DNA of 64,000 nt from Oceanobacillus sp. J11TS1 (GTDB lineage: Bacteria; Bacillota; Bacilli; Bacillales; Amphibacillaceae). How positions within the stretch are numbered: the first letter of the stretch is position 1; every line of letters starts with the position of its first letter. Positions 51,903 to 59,891 of this stretch are shown here, piece after piece. The notes beneath the pieces were generated by a model. That model made no database searches. It saw only the letters and a program-made list of their open reading frames with translations, and was not told where the DNA came from. A program made the translations under genes and the position numbers. Location: the NCBI RefSeq assembly GCF_018333215.1, contig NZ_BORO01000008.1:84684-148683 (forward strand), read 5' to 3'.

Positions 51903-52634
51903 ATGTTCAAACAACTTACTACGAAAAATTTAAATTGGATATTGATTACTGGCGCTATTCTCCTTATTTTTGAAATCGTCTTTTTTCATGGCGGCTCATT
52001 AGTTTCTGCTGTCATTTCTGGTTTCTTTGTTTACTTTAGCTGGAAAAGGCTTCATACCTTATGGTGGAAAATTGTATTTGCGATTTCAATGATTAGTTTT
52101 GTCCTTGCATTTTTCAATTTACTTGCAGTTCGCTTTTTTGTGGTTGTTACGATTGTCTTTTTAATTTTAAACTATATCAAATCAACGAAGGAACCAAGCA
52201 AAGTAAAACCAGAATTCCCAAATAATGCGAGTTTGAATGAGGAGCCTCTCATTCAAATTGATTCTTTATTCGATGAACGCTTTTTTGATGATTTTCGGAC
52301 AGAAGAAACGGCTTATCAATGGAAAGATGTCAATATGCAGGGTATTTACGGGGATCGTATCATAGATTTAAGTAACACGGTGCTGCCAAATGATACAGCG
52401 ATTATCTCTATTCGTCATGTAGTAGGGAATATTGAGATTTATGTTCCTTATGAAGTGGAAGTCAGCATTCATCATAGCTCTGTTTTCGGCAGAGCTTCGA
52501 TTTTTGGCGCGTATCACAGCCGGTTGATGAATAAATCCATTCACTATGAAACGAAGGATTATAACATTACCTATCCAAGAGTGAAAATAGTTACCTCTTT
52601 ATTTTCGGGAGATATTGAGGTGAAACGCGTATGA
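51903..52634 (+). CDS. liaF: Cell-envelope stress regulator LiaF
   Basis: LiaF is a membrane protein that inhibits LiaRS signalling in the absence of stress. The 243-residue protein has four hydrophobic spans in the first 95 residues and a soluble C-terminal domain of the cell-wall-active-antibiotics-response type (DLSNTVLPNDTAIISIRHVVG, EIYVPYEVEVSIHHSSVFG). The ATG at 51903 is chosen, with AAAGGAG some ten bases upstream; an earlier ATG at 51885 would bury that site. Its stop overlaps the liaS start (ATGA). Confidence 0.93.
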   Translation: MFKQLTTKNLNWILITGAILLIFEIVFFHGGSLVSAVISGFFVYFSWKRLHTLWWKIVFAISMISFVLAFFNLLAVRFFVVVTIVFLILNYIKSTKEPSKVKPEFPNNASLNEEPLIQIDSLFDERFFDDFRTEETAYQWKDVNMQGIYGDRIIDLSNTVLPNDTAIISIRHVVGNIEIYVPYEVEVSIHHSSVFGRASIFGAYHSRLMNKSIHYETKDYNITYPRVKIVTSLFSGDIEVKRV

Positions 52635-53683
52635 ATACAATTATTCGTTATGTCCTCTTGTCTATTGCCTGTAGTTTCATTTTAGCTGTTTCCATGGTTC
52701 TATTAACTTTTATTACTTTCTCCATAGATGACGCACTGGGGTGGAAAGTACTTTGGCAAGGAAAAATAGGAGATGTTTCTTTTCTTCTGACTGTATTTGC
52801 TTTTAGTATAACGTTCGGTTCCATTATCGGTGCGATCATTGGCTGGTATTGGAAAGGGATCTTAAAGCAAATAGAGAAGATGCTTATAGGAATTATCCAA
52901 GGAGACAGACATCCAGAAATGGAGGAAGTTCCCAAAGAGCTTGATGCGATATCCAATCGAATGAATCAGCTCCAAGAAAAATTAAGAGCGCAAACAGAGC
53001 ATGCACAGCGAATTGCGACAGAAAGAGCAAATGAGCGTGAACAAAGCCTACAAGATGTCGTTGTGCAAGAAAGAAATCGTCTAGCCCGGGAACTGCATGA
53101 CTCTGTCAGTCAGCAGCTATTTGCGGCTTCGATGTTGATGTCTGCGATAAATGAAGCAGGACCGCCGGAGGACCCGGCTTTAAATAAACAATTAACAATG
53201 GTTGAAAAAATGATTCACCAATCGCAATTGGAAATGCGTGCGCTTTTATTACACTTACGTCCTGTTGCATTAAAAGGCAAGTCGTTACAAGAAGGAGTAG
53301 AAGGGCTCTTACATGAATTAACACAAAAAGTACCTTTGGAAATTGATGCGAAAGTAGAGGAATTTAAGATAGATAAAGGCGTCGAAGATCAATTATTCCG
53401 CATCTTTCAGGAATCTATCTCCAATACCTTACGCCATGCGAAGGCGACCAAACTGCAAGTTCTATTAATTGAAAGAGATGAAAATATCATTTTACGTGTT
53501 GCTGATGATGGAGTTGGATTTCAGGCTGAAGCTGTTAAAACGAGTTCTTATGGAATGCAGAATATGCGTGAACGTGCTTATGAAGTGGGTGGTATATTAA
53601 AAATTATCAGTTTACCTAATGAAGGCACACGTTTGGAAGTAAAAGTCCCTATTTTAAGAAAGGAAGATACATCCAATGATTAA
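52631..53683 (+). CDS. liaS: Sensor histidine kinase LiaS
   Basis: LiaS is the NarL-type sensor kinase of the LiaFSR system, responding to cell-wall antibiotics that hit the lipid II cycle. The 350-residue protein has two membrane spans (about 6-28 and 50-72) with a very short outside loop (intramembrane sensing), a HAMP-like linker, and the HisKA_3 motif [17 protein letters not shown] (His in ELHDS). Its HATPase domain has [12 protein letters not shown] and DDGVGF. It overlaps liaF by four bases and liaR by eight. Confidence 0.94.
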   Translation: MNTIIRYVLLSIACSFILAVSMVLLTFITFSIDDALGWKVLWQGKIGDVSFLLTVFAFSITFGSIIGAIIGWYWKGILKQIEKMLIGIIQGDRHPEMEEVPKELDAISNRMNQLQEKLRAQTEHAQRIATERANEREQSLQDVVVQERNRLARELHDSVSQQLFAASMLMSAINEAGPPEDPALNKQLTMVEKMIHQSQLEMRALLLHLRPVALKGKSLQEGVEGLLHELTQKVPLEIDAKVEEFKIDKGVEDQLFRIFQESISNTLRHAKATKLQVLLIERDENIILRVADDGVGFQAEAVKTSSYGMQNMRERAYEVGGILKIISLPNEGTRLEVKVPILRKEDTSND

Positions 53684-54308
53684 AGTTTTATTTGTTGATG
53701 ATCATGAAATGGTACGTATCGGCGTATCCGCATATCTTTCTTCTCAGCCAGATATTGACGTGATTGCAGAAGCGGATGACGGTTCAAGTGCAGTAGACTT
53801 AGCTTTAGAGCTTCGTCCAGATATCATTCTTATGGATCTTGTGATGAAGGAAATGGATGGAATTGAAGCAACAAAGAGAATAATGGCAGCCTGGCCGGAA
53901 GCAAAAATTATTATTGTTACCAGTTTTTTGGATGATGAGAAGGTTTATCCTGCCTTAGAAGCTGGAGCAACAAGTTATATGCTGAAAACATCAAAAGCTG
54001 GAGAGATTGCCAAGGCGATTCGAGCAACCCACGAGGGGCAATCTATCCTGGAACCGGAAGTTACCGGGAAAATTATGAATCGGATGCGAACAAAGCAGGA
54101 GAAAGCCTTACACGAACAATTAACGGAACGGGAAAAGGAAATTTTATTATTAGTGGCAAAAGGGAAGTCCAATCAAGAAATTGCGGATGAACTGTTTATT
54201 GCTTTAAAAACAGTGAAGGTTCATGTTAGCAATATTTTAGGGAAATTAGAAGTTAACGACCGGACGCAAGCTGTGATTTATGCTTTTCAGAATAAGCTGG
54301 TGGAGTAG
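53676..54308 (+). CDS. liaR: Response regulator LiaR
   Basis: This 210-residue NarL/FixJ-type regulator activates the lia operon. The receiver has DDHEMVRIG near the start, the phospho-acceptor in [14 protein letters not shown] (about D54), and the Lys in [10 protein letters not shown]. The C-terminal LuxR-type helix-turn-helix is [20 protein letters not shown] followed by [15 protein letters not shown]. It is the end of the lia operon; no clear terminator follows in the 100 bases to the next gene. Confidence 0.95.
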   Translation: MIKVLFVDDHEMVRIGVSAYLSSQPDIDVIAEADDGSSAVDLALELRPDIILMDLVMKEMDGIEATKRIMAAWPEAKIIIVTSFLDDEKVYPALEAGATSYMLKTSKAGEIAKAIRATHEGQSILEPEVTGKIMNRMRTKQEKALHEQLTEREKEILLLVAKGKSNQEIADELFIALKTVKVHVSNILGKLEVNDRTQAVIYAFQNKLVE

Positions 54309-54417
54309 TATTTCTGGGGTTGCAAGTACTTACCCTAAGAAACCTGTTGGAACGGCTATCTTCAGCTTCATTAAATAAATGAAAAGAGACCTCTAGTTTT
54401 AGAGAAAAGGTGATGTT

Positions 54418-55188
54418 ATGACAAATAAAGAAACGATGTATTCTTCTATTAAAAAGAAGGAGACAGCCAACTTTCTTAAAAACGATGAAAATTTTCTCAA
54501 AGAAAAAAGTCTGGAAGAAATACTAGCTGCGAGGTCACAGTATCCTGTTGAATCAGATGAGTGGGAGTATTTAAATAAGATTAAATCGGAAATTTTACAA
54601 AAGAAAAAACCAAGTACAGCGGAAAAAATATTATATTTTAAAGAAGCTGACTTAGACAGTATCCCATTGGGGTTCAGTAAAGCAAAGAAACTGCCTTTAA
54701 TAGATTATGAAATAAAAGAACGGAGTTTATTGGAATACCACCCGAACCAAAGGCACCCGATCCCATACGTCGCTGTTAGATATGAAGAGGAATACTTTTT
54801 TATACTGCGTGGAGCAGGTGTCGGCGAAAGCAGACTTGCCGGAAAAAAAGGGTTTCTCGGGGGACACGTCGGGGAAATGGATGCAGTAGCCGGAGATATT
54901 CAAAGTTCTATTGAAAACGGACTTTGGCGTGAACTGGAAGAAGAGGCTGGAATAAAAGCAGAAAAGGTTAAAAAGCTGGAAATGAAAGGTATAATTAAAA
55001 CGAATGATGGTGTCGATAGTGATCATCTGGGGATTATTTATGAAATAGAATTAAATAGTAAAGATATTCAATCAGAGGAAGAAGAGCTTACGGGGATATG
55101 GATGACAAAAGAGGAGTTAAAACAACATTTTGACGAGTTGGAATCATGGTCAAAAATAGTTGTTTCTAACCTTATCCTTTCCAATTAG
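54418..55188 (+). CDS. Nudix-like hydrolase
   Basis: This 256-residue protein contains a Nudix-type core with RELEEEAGI (the REUxEExGU helix) at about residues 173-181, preceded by GFLGGHVGEMDAVAGD. The spacing between the first glycine part and the helix is longer than the standard 23-residue box, so the insertion (QSSIENGLW) is unusual. The substrate is unknown. The first 75 residues are a charged helical domain (KSLEEILAARSQYPVESDEW) not typical of Nudix enzymes. ATG with AAAAGGTGATG upstream. Confidence 0.78.
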   Translation: MTNKETMYSSIKKKETANFLKNDENFLKEKSLEEILAARSQYPVESDEWEYLNKIKSEILQKKKPSTAEKILYFKEADLDSIPLGFSKAKKLPLIDYEIKERSLLEYHPNQRHPIPYVAVRYEEEYFFILRGAGVGESRLAGKKGFLGGHVGEMDAVAGDIQSSIENGLWRELEEEAGIKAEKVKKLEMKGIIKTNDGVDSDHLGIIYEIELNSKDIQSEEEELTGIWMTKEELKQHFDELESWSKIVVSNLILSN

Positions 55189-55222
55189 AGCTTGCTGCTC
55201 TGTTATATTACTAGATTTAACG

Positions 55223-55263
55223 AAGGGGATATATGCTTATTATATAAGACATATATCCTTTTT
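55223..55263 (+). terminator. Terminator after the Nudix gene
   Basis: AAGGGGATATATG and ACATATATCCTTTTT form a stem around a loop that itself can pair weakly. Confidence 0.75.
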
Positions 55264-55377
55264 ACTAACATAGAGATTGTTTTTCTGAATATTGGAATAC
55301 ACAGCTCTGACGACAGGCAATTATATTTCAAAATAGAATTTTTAACAGTAAAATAAACGAAAAAGAAGGAGGCAATT

Positions 55378-56066
55378 ATGAAAATAGTCATCTACTTATA
55401 TAATGGCATAACAATGCTTGATGCTATTGGGCCTTACGAGGTTTTAAGAAATATGAGGGATACAGAAGTGTGCTTTGTCGCAGAAAGAAAGGGAGAAATA
55501 AAAGTTGATTCAGGTTTTATAGATATTAATGTATTGATGAAATAAAAAATGCTGATATTTTAATAATTCCAGGTTCAACAATTGGATTTATAAAAGAAAT
55601 GAAAAATGAACCGGTATTGAAATGGATAAGGGAAATAGATAAAACCTCAAAATGGACGACATCGGTATGTACAGGATCCATGTTATTGGCTTCAGCAGGT
55701 TTACTCACCGGATTAAAAGCAACATCACACTGGAAGCCTATAAATTTACTAAGTGATTTTGGAGCAATACCAGTCAGAGAGAGAATAGTAGAGCAAGAAA
55801 AATATATCACTGCTGCGGGAGTATCAGCGGGTATAGATATGGCTTTATATTTATCAGATAAGCTTGTTGGAGAAGATGAAACGAAAGCGATTCAACTCGC
55901 GATAGAATATGATCCGCAACCATTATTCGAGGTTGGTAATTATTCAAATGCGGAAGAAAAAATTAAAAAAATAGCAGGGACGAAATTAACAAAAGATGCA
56001 AAAAAGGGGATGGAATTGCTTGGGATGGTCAAACATTCGAAAAGCATCCTGAAAATCATGAAATAA
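55378..56066 (+). pseudogene. DJ-1/PfpI family gene broken by a frameshift
   Basis: The ATG has AAGGAGG upstream. The first 55 codons (MKIVIYLYNGITMLDAIGPY start, typical of DJ-1/PfpI amidotransferase-like proteins) end at a TAA at 55543. The rest of the family continues in another frame from about 55536 (DEIKNADILIIPGSTIGF), then SVCTGSMLLASAGLLTG with the catalytic cysteine, and THW-type text (ATSHWKPINLL). One frameshift near 55531-55536 joins them. Relatives are isonitrile-hydratase- or protease-like enzymes. Either a recent mutation or a sequencing error could explain it. Confidence 0.85.
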
Positions 56067-56151
56067 GTGTTTAATTATTTAAATATATGTGATACAGCCA
56101 TTATATTAACACTGCAAAATTAGTGGAGGTAATAATTTGGAGTTAAAAAAT

Positions 56152-56427
56152 GGACTTGGAAGAACGAATGAAGTTTTATCATGTTAATGGGTTGAGTATT
56201 ATATTGCTTGAGAACGGTCAATTCAGCAGAAAGGACGATAGCCGCCAGAAAGAAATATAATACTCCGCACTATATGCTTGGGAGCAATCGTTCTTGAGAG
56301 ATTAGGCATGGTCTGGGATTGCTGATTGAAAAGTAGATTATTTCTATTCGCATGGCGTTGAAGTCGTTATTGACAAGAGTCACTATGGAGGTTTGGCTGC
56401 ACAGAGTGTATTGCCAATAGCAGAATG
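56152..56427 (+). pseudogene. Degenerate coding remnant, possibly serine-hydrolase-related
   Basis: One frame reads MDLEERMKFYHVNGLSIILL with LENGQ following, which resembles the start of beta-lactamase-family proteins. It then meets stop codons, and after them reads DYFYSHGVEVVIDKSHYGG and LAAQSVLPIAE before another stop. Protein-like text broken by several stops indicates a dead gene or two joined fragments. The family assignment of the first part is weak. Confidence 0.4.
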
Positions 56428-56501
56428 ATAGAGTTAGGCTGTTTTTAAATGCAAGCATCTGTTATAATCAATCTGTAATATTATATTTGGAGGTAATTGT
56501 A

Positions 56502-56549
56502 ATGGGAATTGCGTCTATCGCAGTAATAGATAATTGTCTGTTCTTCTAA
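56502..56549 (+). CDS. Erm leader peptide 1 (15 residues)
   Basis: The ORF encodes MGIASIAVIDNCLFF, with GGAGG eight bases before the ATG. The I-A-V-I at residues 6-9 matches the stalling core of macrolide-sensing Erm leaders (IFVI in ErmCL, IAVV in the first Erm(A) leader). Its last codons (GTCTGTTCTTC, 56536-56546) pair with the ribosome site of leader 2. By analogy, a ribosome stalled here with a macrolide would free leader 2 for translation. Confidence 0.88.
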   Translation: MGIASIAVIDNCLFF

Positions 56550-56571
56550 AATTTTCGAAAGGAGGATAGAC
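56536..56571 (+). promoter_or_regulatory. Hairpin hiding the leader-2 ribosome site
   Basis: GTCTGTTCTTC (56536-56546) pairs over 11 positions (three G-U) with GGAGGATAGAC (56561-56571), around a 14-base A/T-rich loop. The 3' arm contains the Shine-Dalgarno sequence of leader 2. The 5' arm lies inside the end of leader 1, so translation or stalling there decides whether it forms. Confidence 0.75.
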
Positions 56572-56631
56572 ATGGGAATTTGCAGCATTGCTGTTGTTAA
56601 AAAAGTTCATTATAAACCAAGAAAAATATGA
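56572..56631 (+). CDS. Erm leader peptide 2 (19 residues)
   Basis: The ORF encodes MGICSIAVVKKVHYKPRKI, with AAAGGAGG about six bases upstream. It parallels the 19-residue leaders of erm(C) and erm(A) leader 2 (MGIFSIFVISTVHYQPNKK in ErmCL): the same start MGI-x-SI-x-V, the same VHY-x-P and a basic end. I-A-V-V lies at residues 6-9, the position at which ErmCL arrests. The codons for VHYKP form segment 1 of the downstream attenuator. Confidence 0.93.
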   Translation: MGICSIAVVKKVHYKPRKI

Positions 56632-56695
56632 AATGGTTATAATGAACGATAAATAAAGTTCGTTATAACCAATGGGATAGAGGGTTATAATGAAC
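56605..56695 (+). promoter_or_regulatory. Four-segment translational attenuator of erm
   Basis: Four segments alternate in sense: 1 GTTCATTATAAACCA (56605-56619), 2 TGGTTATAATGAAC (56634-56647), 3 GTTCGTTATAACCA (56658-56671), 4 GGTTATAATGAAC (56683-56695). Segments 1:2 and 3:4 pair in the resting state, and 3:4 hides the erm start codon (56690) and part of its AGAGGG. If a ribosome stalls on leader 2 and covers segment 1, 2 pairs with 3 and frees the erm start. This is the classical erm(C)-type switch, read directly from the sequence. Confidence 0.93.
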
Positions 56696-57427
56696 AAAAT
56701 AAATCCAAAAGATAGTCAAAATTTCATTACGTCGAAAAAGCATATTAATGATATATTATCTCGAACGAATATATGTAAAAAGGATACCGTTATTGAAATT
56801 GGCTCAGGAAAAGGTCATTTCACGAGAGAAATTGTGAAGAGATGTTATTTTATCACAGCTGTTGAAATAGATCCTAAACTTGCATCAATAACAGAAAGGT
56901 CAATCAGCAGTTCTAATAATTTTACGGTCGTTAACTCAGATATATTAAATTATACGTTTCCAAAAGGAAATCAGCCGTATAAAATTTATGGAAACATTCC
57001 CTATAATATAAGTACGAAAATAGTGAAGAAGATTGTCTTCGGAAGTGTTGCTACAGATAGCTTTTTGATTGTTGAAGAAGGTTTTCTTAAGCGGCTGACA
57101 GATTATAGAAGAGCTTTAGGATTACTATTATTTCCAGAGGTTGATATTAGCGTTTTAAAAATAATACCCCGTGACTATTTTCATCCTAAGCCTAGGATAA
57201 ATTCTGTTTTAATTCGGCTTAGAAGAAAAGTATCTAAAGTTCATTTGAGAGATAGAGAATTGTATCAGTATTTTGTTTATAAACTGGTAAATAAGGAATA
57301 TTATAAGCTGTTTACAAAAAATCAGTTTAAAAAGACATTGAAGCATGCCGGGGTAACAAATATAAATTGTTTAACTGGTGAGCAGGTGTTATCAATGTTT
57401 CAGAGCTATAAGTTATTCCTAAATTGA
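56690..57427 (+). CDS. erm: 23S rRNA (adenine-2058-N6)-methyltransferase Erm, Erm(A)-like
   Basis: Erm enzymes methylate A2058 of 23S rRNA and give resistance to macrolides, lincosamides and streptogramin B. The 245-residue protein has the family start NPKDSQNFITSKKHI, the S-adenosylmethionine motif VIEIGSGKGHFT, the catalytic motif YGNIPYNIST, and the C-terminal LFTKNQFKKTLKHAGVTNIN. By eye it is nearest Erm(A) and Erm(C) but differs at many positions, so it may be a separate Erm class. KsgA-type housekeeping enzymes are excluded by these motifs. The AGAGGG ribosome site and ATG lie in the attenuator hairpin. The neighbouring genes are mostly broken, which fits an acquired region. A strong terminator follows. 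Confidence 0.95.
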   Translation: MNKINPKDSQNFITSKKHINDILSRTNICKKDTVIEIGSGKGHFTREIVKRCYFITAVEIDPKLASITERSISSSNNFTVVNSDILNYTFPKGNQPYKIYGNIPYNISTKIVKKIVFGSVATDSFLIVEEGFLKRLTDYRRALGLLLFPEVDISVLKIIPRDYFHPKPRINSVLIRLRRKVSKVHLRDRELYQYFVYKLVNKEYYKLFTKNQFKKTLKHAGVTNINCLTGEQVLSMFQSYKLFLN

Positions 57428-57446
57428 AGAAAAGGTATTAAAAAGG

Positions 57447-57485
57447 GAAAAGCATTCAGAAGAAAATCTTTTGAATGCTTTTCTC
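57447..57485 (+). terminator. Terminator after erm
   Basis: GAAAAGCATTC...AAG pairs with CTTTTGAATGCTTTTC (16-base arms, one mismatch), around AAAAT. Confidence 0.9.
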
Positions 57486-57540
57486 TATCTAGAACAGAAA
57501 TCGATGAATAAAATTAAATCTTTACAATTGGAAAAGTAAT

Positions 57541-58133
57541 TTAAAAATATATCCGGCCATCTTTCACTGCGGCTGTTATTTTCCCATCCATCGCTTGAAC
57601 AAGTGTAGCCGTTATATAAAGTCCTAAACCCAGATGACCATCGGCATTGTGCAGTTCTACCGTATAAAACCGTTCAAAAATCCTATGTAATTGGGGATGT
57701 ATATCCGTTGTCTGGCATTACACAAGAATGCTTTCCAGCCAGTCCACTGCCCATTCATAGATTTCCAAATGAATGGTGTCCGGTGTTTCGTAGCTTAAGC
57801 TTAATTGATTGGAAAGTTCATTTAATACATGTACCTTTTTTTGAATGACTTTTAAATAACGCTGCTCTTCCTCCGAACTCTCTGCCATGCCATCCTGTAA
57901 CGCTTCAATATAAGCGGAAATGGTATACAAGCAGTGATGATAACGATAGCCTATTCCGCGTAAAGCAGTGATATAGCTGCTGTACCTCAGTTTTTCTCTG
58001 ATTTTTTGTATATGAATCGTATCTGTATTGATGTCACCATATTCATGTGTTCCCCAAATGTTATCATAGAGTTGTTCTTTACGGAAAGCTTGATTAGGAG
58101 CTAAGAATACCAGCAGCAGATTATTACTTTGGA
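57541..58133 (-). pseudogene. Collapsed two-component system (response regulator tail fused to kinase fragments)
   Basis: Read on the minus strand, the first part is the winged-helix end of an OmpR-type regulator (FRKEQLYDNIWG, DTIHIQKIREKL, ALRGIGYRYH). It passes without a stop into a kinase dimerisation helix (TISAYIEALQDGMAESSEEE, then KKVHVLNELSNQL; 57718-57930). After a stop and frame change comes the end of a HATPase domain (RIFERFYTVE, GLGLYITATLVQAMDGK), ending at 57541. The receiver, phospho-His box and most of the ATPase are deleted. This is the remnant of an adjacent regulator-kinase pair. Confidence 0.8.
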
Positions 58134-58447
58134 TAGAATATACATGTTAGTGGCGGGTTGGCTGAATCAGGGAATGATGAATCACAGAAAGAGGTAAAAA
58201 ATAATTATAATCGTTTTCCCCCTTGTTCAGAAGGGGGATTATATGAGTTAATAAGGGTGTCGGACCGATAGAATTTCGGAAAGGAGGCTGATTGAAATTG
58301 ATCACAAAATATGAGGTGATTTTCGCATAGCGGAAATCATAAAAAACGGGGCCGCATTTATTTTGCGGTCTCCTTTTCTTTCCTAAACTCATGTATACTA
58401 AAAATGAAAAGGCTTACGTAAAATAAAACCAAATGAAAGGAGTTTTA
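58134..58447. other. Non-coding stretch with two hairpins
   Basis: CCCCCTT...AAGGGGG (about 58218-58237) and GGGGCCGCA...TGCGGTCTCC (about 58350-58377) are hairpins; the second is flanked by T-rich sequence on both strands and could terminate either way. A ribosome-site-like GGAAAGGAGG (about 58277) is followed by a 12-codon frame only. No gene is supported. Confidence 0.45.
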
Positions 58448-58555
58448 ATGATGGATAAGAAATTAATGCATGTCCGGACCATACATCTTGATAGAAAGGA
58501 TGTTCTAGCTTGTCATATAAAAATGGAAGAGAGGTGCTTCCACCTCATTTGTTAA
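58448..58555 (+). CDS. 35-codon upstream ORF overlapping the Mor-like gene
   Basis: The ORF starts ATG 58448 (or 58451) seven bases after AAAGGAG, the best ribosome site in this stretch. It encodes 35 residues (MMDKKLMHVRTIHLDRKDVL and on) and ends 45 bases inside the next gene in another frame. No family is recognised. It may be a leader that couples translation to the next gene, or an incidental frame. Confidence 0.35.
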   Translation: MMDKKLMHVRTIHLDRKDVLACHIKMEERCFHLIC

Positions 58556-58812
58556 AGGAGCTCCAGAAATATATTCAAGGAGAGCTTATTTATATTCCGA
58601 AGCAAACCAACCAGCGTGCGGGATGGGGAGAAGCGAATGGATCACGTCTTGCCCTGGCTGAAAGAAATGAAGAGATTTACCGATTATATGAAGAAGGCTA
58701 TTCATTTGAGGAATTGGAGCAAACCTATAATCTGTCGATGGATAGTATTCGTAAAATCGTCTATAAAACACGTGAGCTCCATAGCGACGTAAAACCGTAT
58801 TTACATCCATAG
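58510..58812 (+). CDS. Mor-transcription-activator-like protein (CD3324 family)
   Basis: This 100-residue protein is of the CD3324/Mor-like group, small DNA-binding proteins found in Firmicutes. It has the family start SYKNGREVLPPHLLKELQKY and then IQGELIYIPK. A helix-turn-helix end follows (RLYEEGYSFEELEQTYNLSM, DSIRKIVYKTR). Targets are unknown. TTG 58510 has GAAAGGA nine bases upstream and gives the expected N-terminus. A terminator follows. Confidence 0.85.
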   Translation: MSYKNGREVLPPHLLKELQKYIQGELIYIPKQTNQRAGWGEANGSRLALAERNEEIYRLYEEGYSFEELEQTYNLSMDSIRKIVYKTRELHSDVKPYLHP

Positions 58813-58839
58813 GGAGCTTGAGACTAAACCCCTTTTATT

Positions 58840-58885
58840 AAGAGAGTGGCATTCGCTAACGTCTTAGTGAGACCACTCTTTTTTA
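58840..58885 (+). terminator. Terminator after the Mor-like gene
   Basis: AAGAGAGTGG...GC and GTGAGACCACTCTTTTTT form a long stem with a T-run. Confidence 0.85.
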
Positions 58886-58959
58886 TCGTATCAAAATCCC
58901 CGCTATAGAATGAAGTTTCGTTTCAAAAACATACGTACATATCGACATATATATTTCTG

Positions 58960-59490
58960 CTAAGGCTTGGTTTCAAATTTTTTCATGAATTCTTTGAGCT
59001 GTCGCCCAGAATGAATAGGCATGAAATGAAGCTGCTCCTGATATTTAATCTTCAATGACTTTATCTTAGAATCATTTTCTTTCTTAAAATTCCAAACAAA
59101 ACGGAGAAAAGAAAAGTCTAGTCTATCCGGATTTCCGTGTGGATTCTTCTTTCCTTTATTTTTCACATAACGCTTGAGTATACGATATAAACAGACGCTC
59201 CGGGGGAGATCTAACCAAATAACCATTTCTGCACGTTTCATTCGCAATTCTAGCGTTCTGGCATAATTACCGTCAATAACCCATTGGTCTTTTTTGATTT
59301 CTTCTTTCAATTTTGCATCAAAAGTTGCTTGAGAGGCATTCGTTTCATTGTCAATCCATTGAATGCTGTCTAAATGTAGCAAAGGAATGTTTCCTATTTG
59401 AGCAATTTGAGTGGATAATGTTGATTTACCTGCGCCCGGACTTCCAATGATTATGATTCGATTGGCGATTGACCTGTATTCTTCCATCAT
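58960..59490 (-). CDS. P-loop kinase-like protein (FlaR/topology-modulation type)
   Basis: This 176-residue P-loop protein of the adenylate-kinase-like fold has Walker A IIIIGSPGAGKST at about residues 11-23, the LLHLDSIQW segment, WVIDGNYARTLELRM and VIWLDLPRS. This matches the family annotated as DNA topology modulation protein FlaR or shikimate/adenylate kinase-like, whose substrate is not known. Two adjacent ATGs (59490, 59487) follow GAAAGGAG about 10 bases upstream; a longer ORF start at 59523 lacks one. It is a single gene on the minus strand. Confidence 0.85.
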   Translation of the reverse strand: MMEEYRSIANRIIIIGSPGAGKSTLSTQIAQIGNIPLLHLDSIQWIDNETNASQATFDAKLKEEIKKDQWVIDGNYARTLELRMKRAEMVIWLDLPRSVCLYRILKRYVKNKGKKNPHGNPDRLDFSFLRFVWNFKKENDSKIKSLKIKYQEQLHFMPIHSGRQLKEFMKKFETKP

Positions 59491-59659
59491 TTTATTCCCA
59501 CTCCTTTCAATACGTATCATCAATATAACATCTTCATCTATTTAGGAATGTATATAAACACTTATTTTTATTGATTTCTAAACATAGAAATATATCGTAT
59601 GTGTCAAGTTTTTCCCGACATTGTTTTAACACCAATAATTAATTCAGCTAATATTTCTT

Positions 59660-59869
59660 TATCATAGTGGCAATGGCATGGGCGAATATATAGTCAGCCA
59701 TTTATTTGACCGCTATTATAGAGGAACTTCTACAGAATCGTGTTCAGAAGGAACCGGACTCGGAATGGCAATTGTCCAGCAAATCATTACTGCTTATGAA
59801 AGATCTATTGAAGTGAATAGCGAGCCGGAGTCAGGGACAACGATTGTGGTGGAATTACCTTATGATTAA
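59660..59869 (+). pseudogene. C-terminal fragment of a sensor histidine kinase
   Basis: Only the end of a HATPase domain remains: a G1-like HSGNGMGEYI, the F box VSHLFDRYYRGTS, the G2 box GTGLGMAIVQQII and the last strand GTTIVVELPYD. There is no start codon with a ribosome site, no dimerisation helix and no N box. It is a second kinase relic, different from the one at 57.5-58.1 kb. Confidence 0.85.
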
Positions 59870-59891
59870 AATTTTATAAAAAGATTAGTGA

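Noticed and set aside
56690-57427. Housekeeping KsgA (16S dimethyladenosine transferase)
   Set aside because: The protein lacks KsgA-specific text, has Erm(A)/Erm(C)-type ends (NFITSKKH, FTKNQF) and is preceded by an Erm leader and attenuator.
58147-58392. 81-codon minus-strand ORF
   Set aside because: It crosses two hairpins, has no ribosome site, and no protein-like segment was seen.
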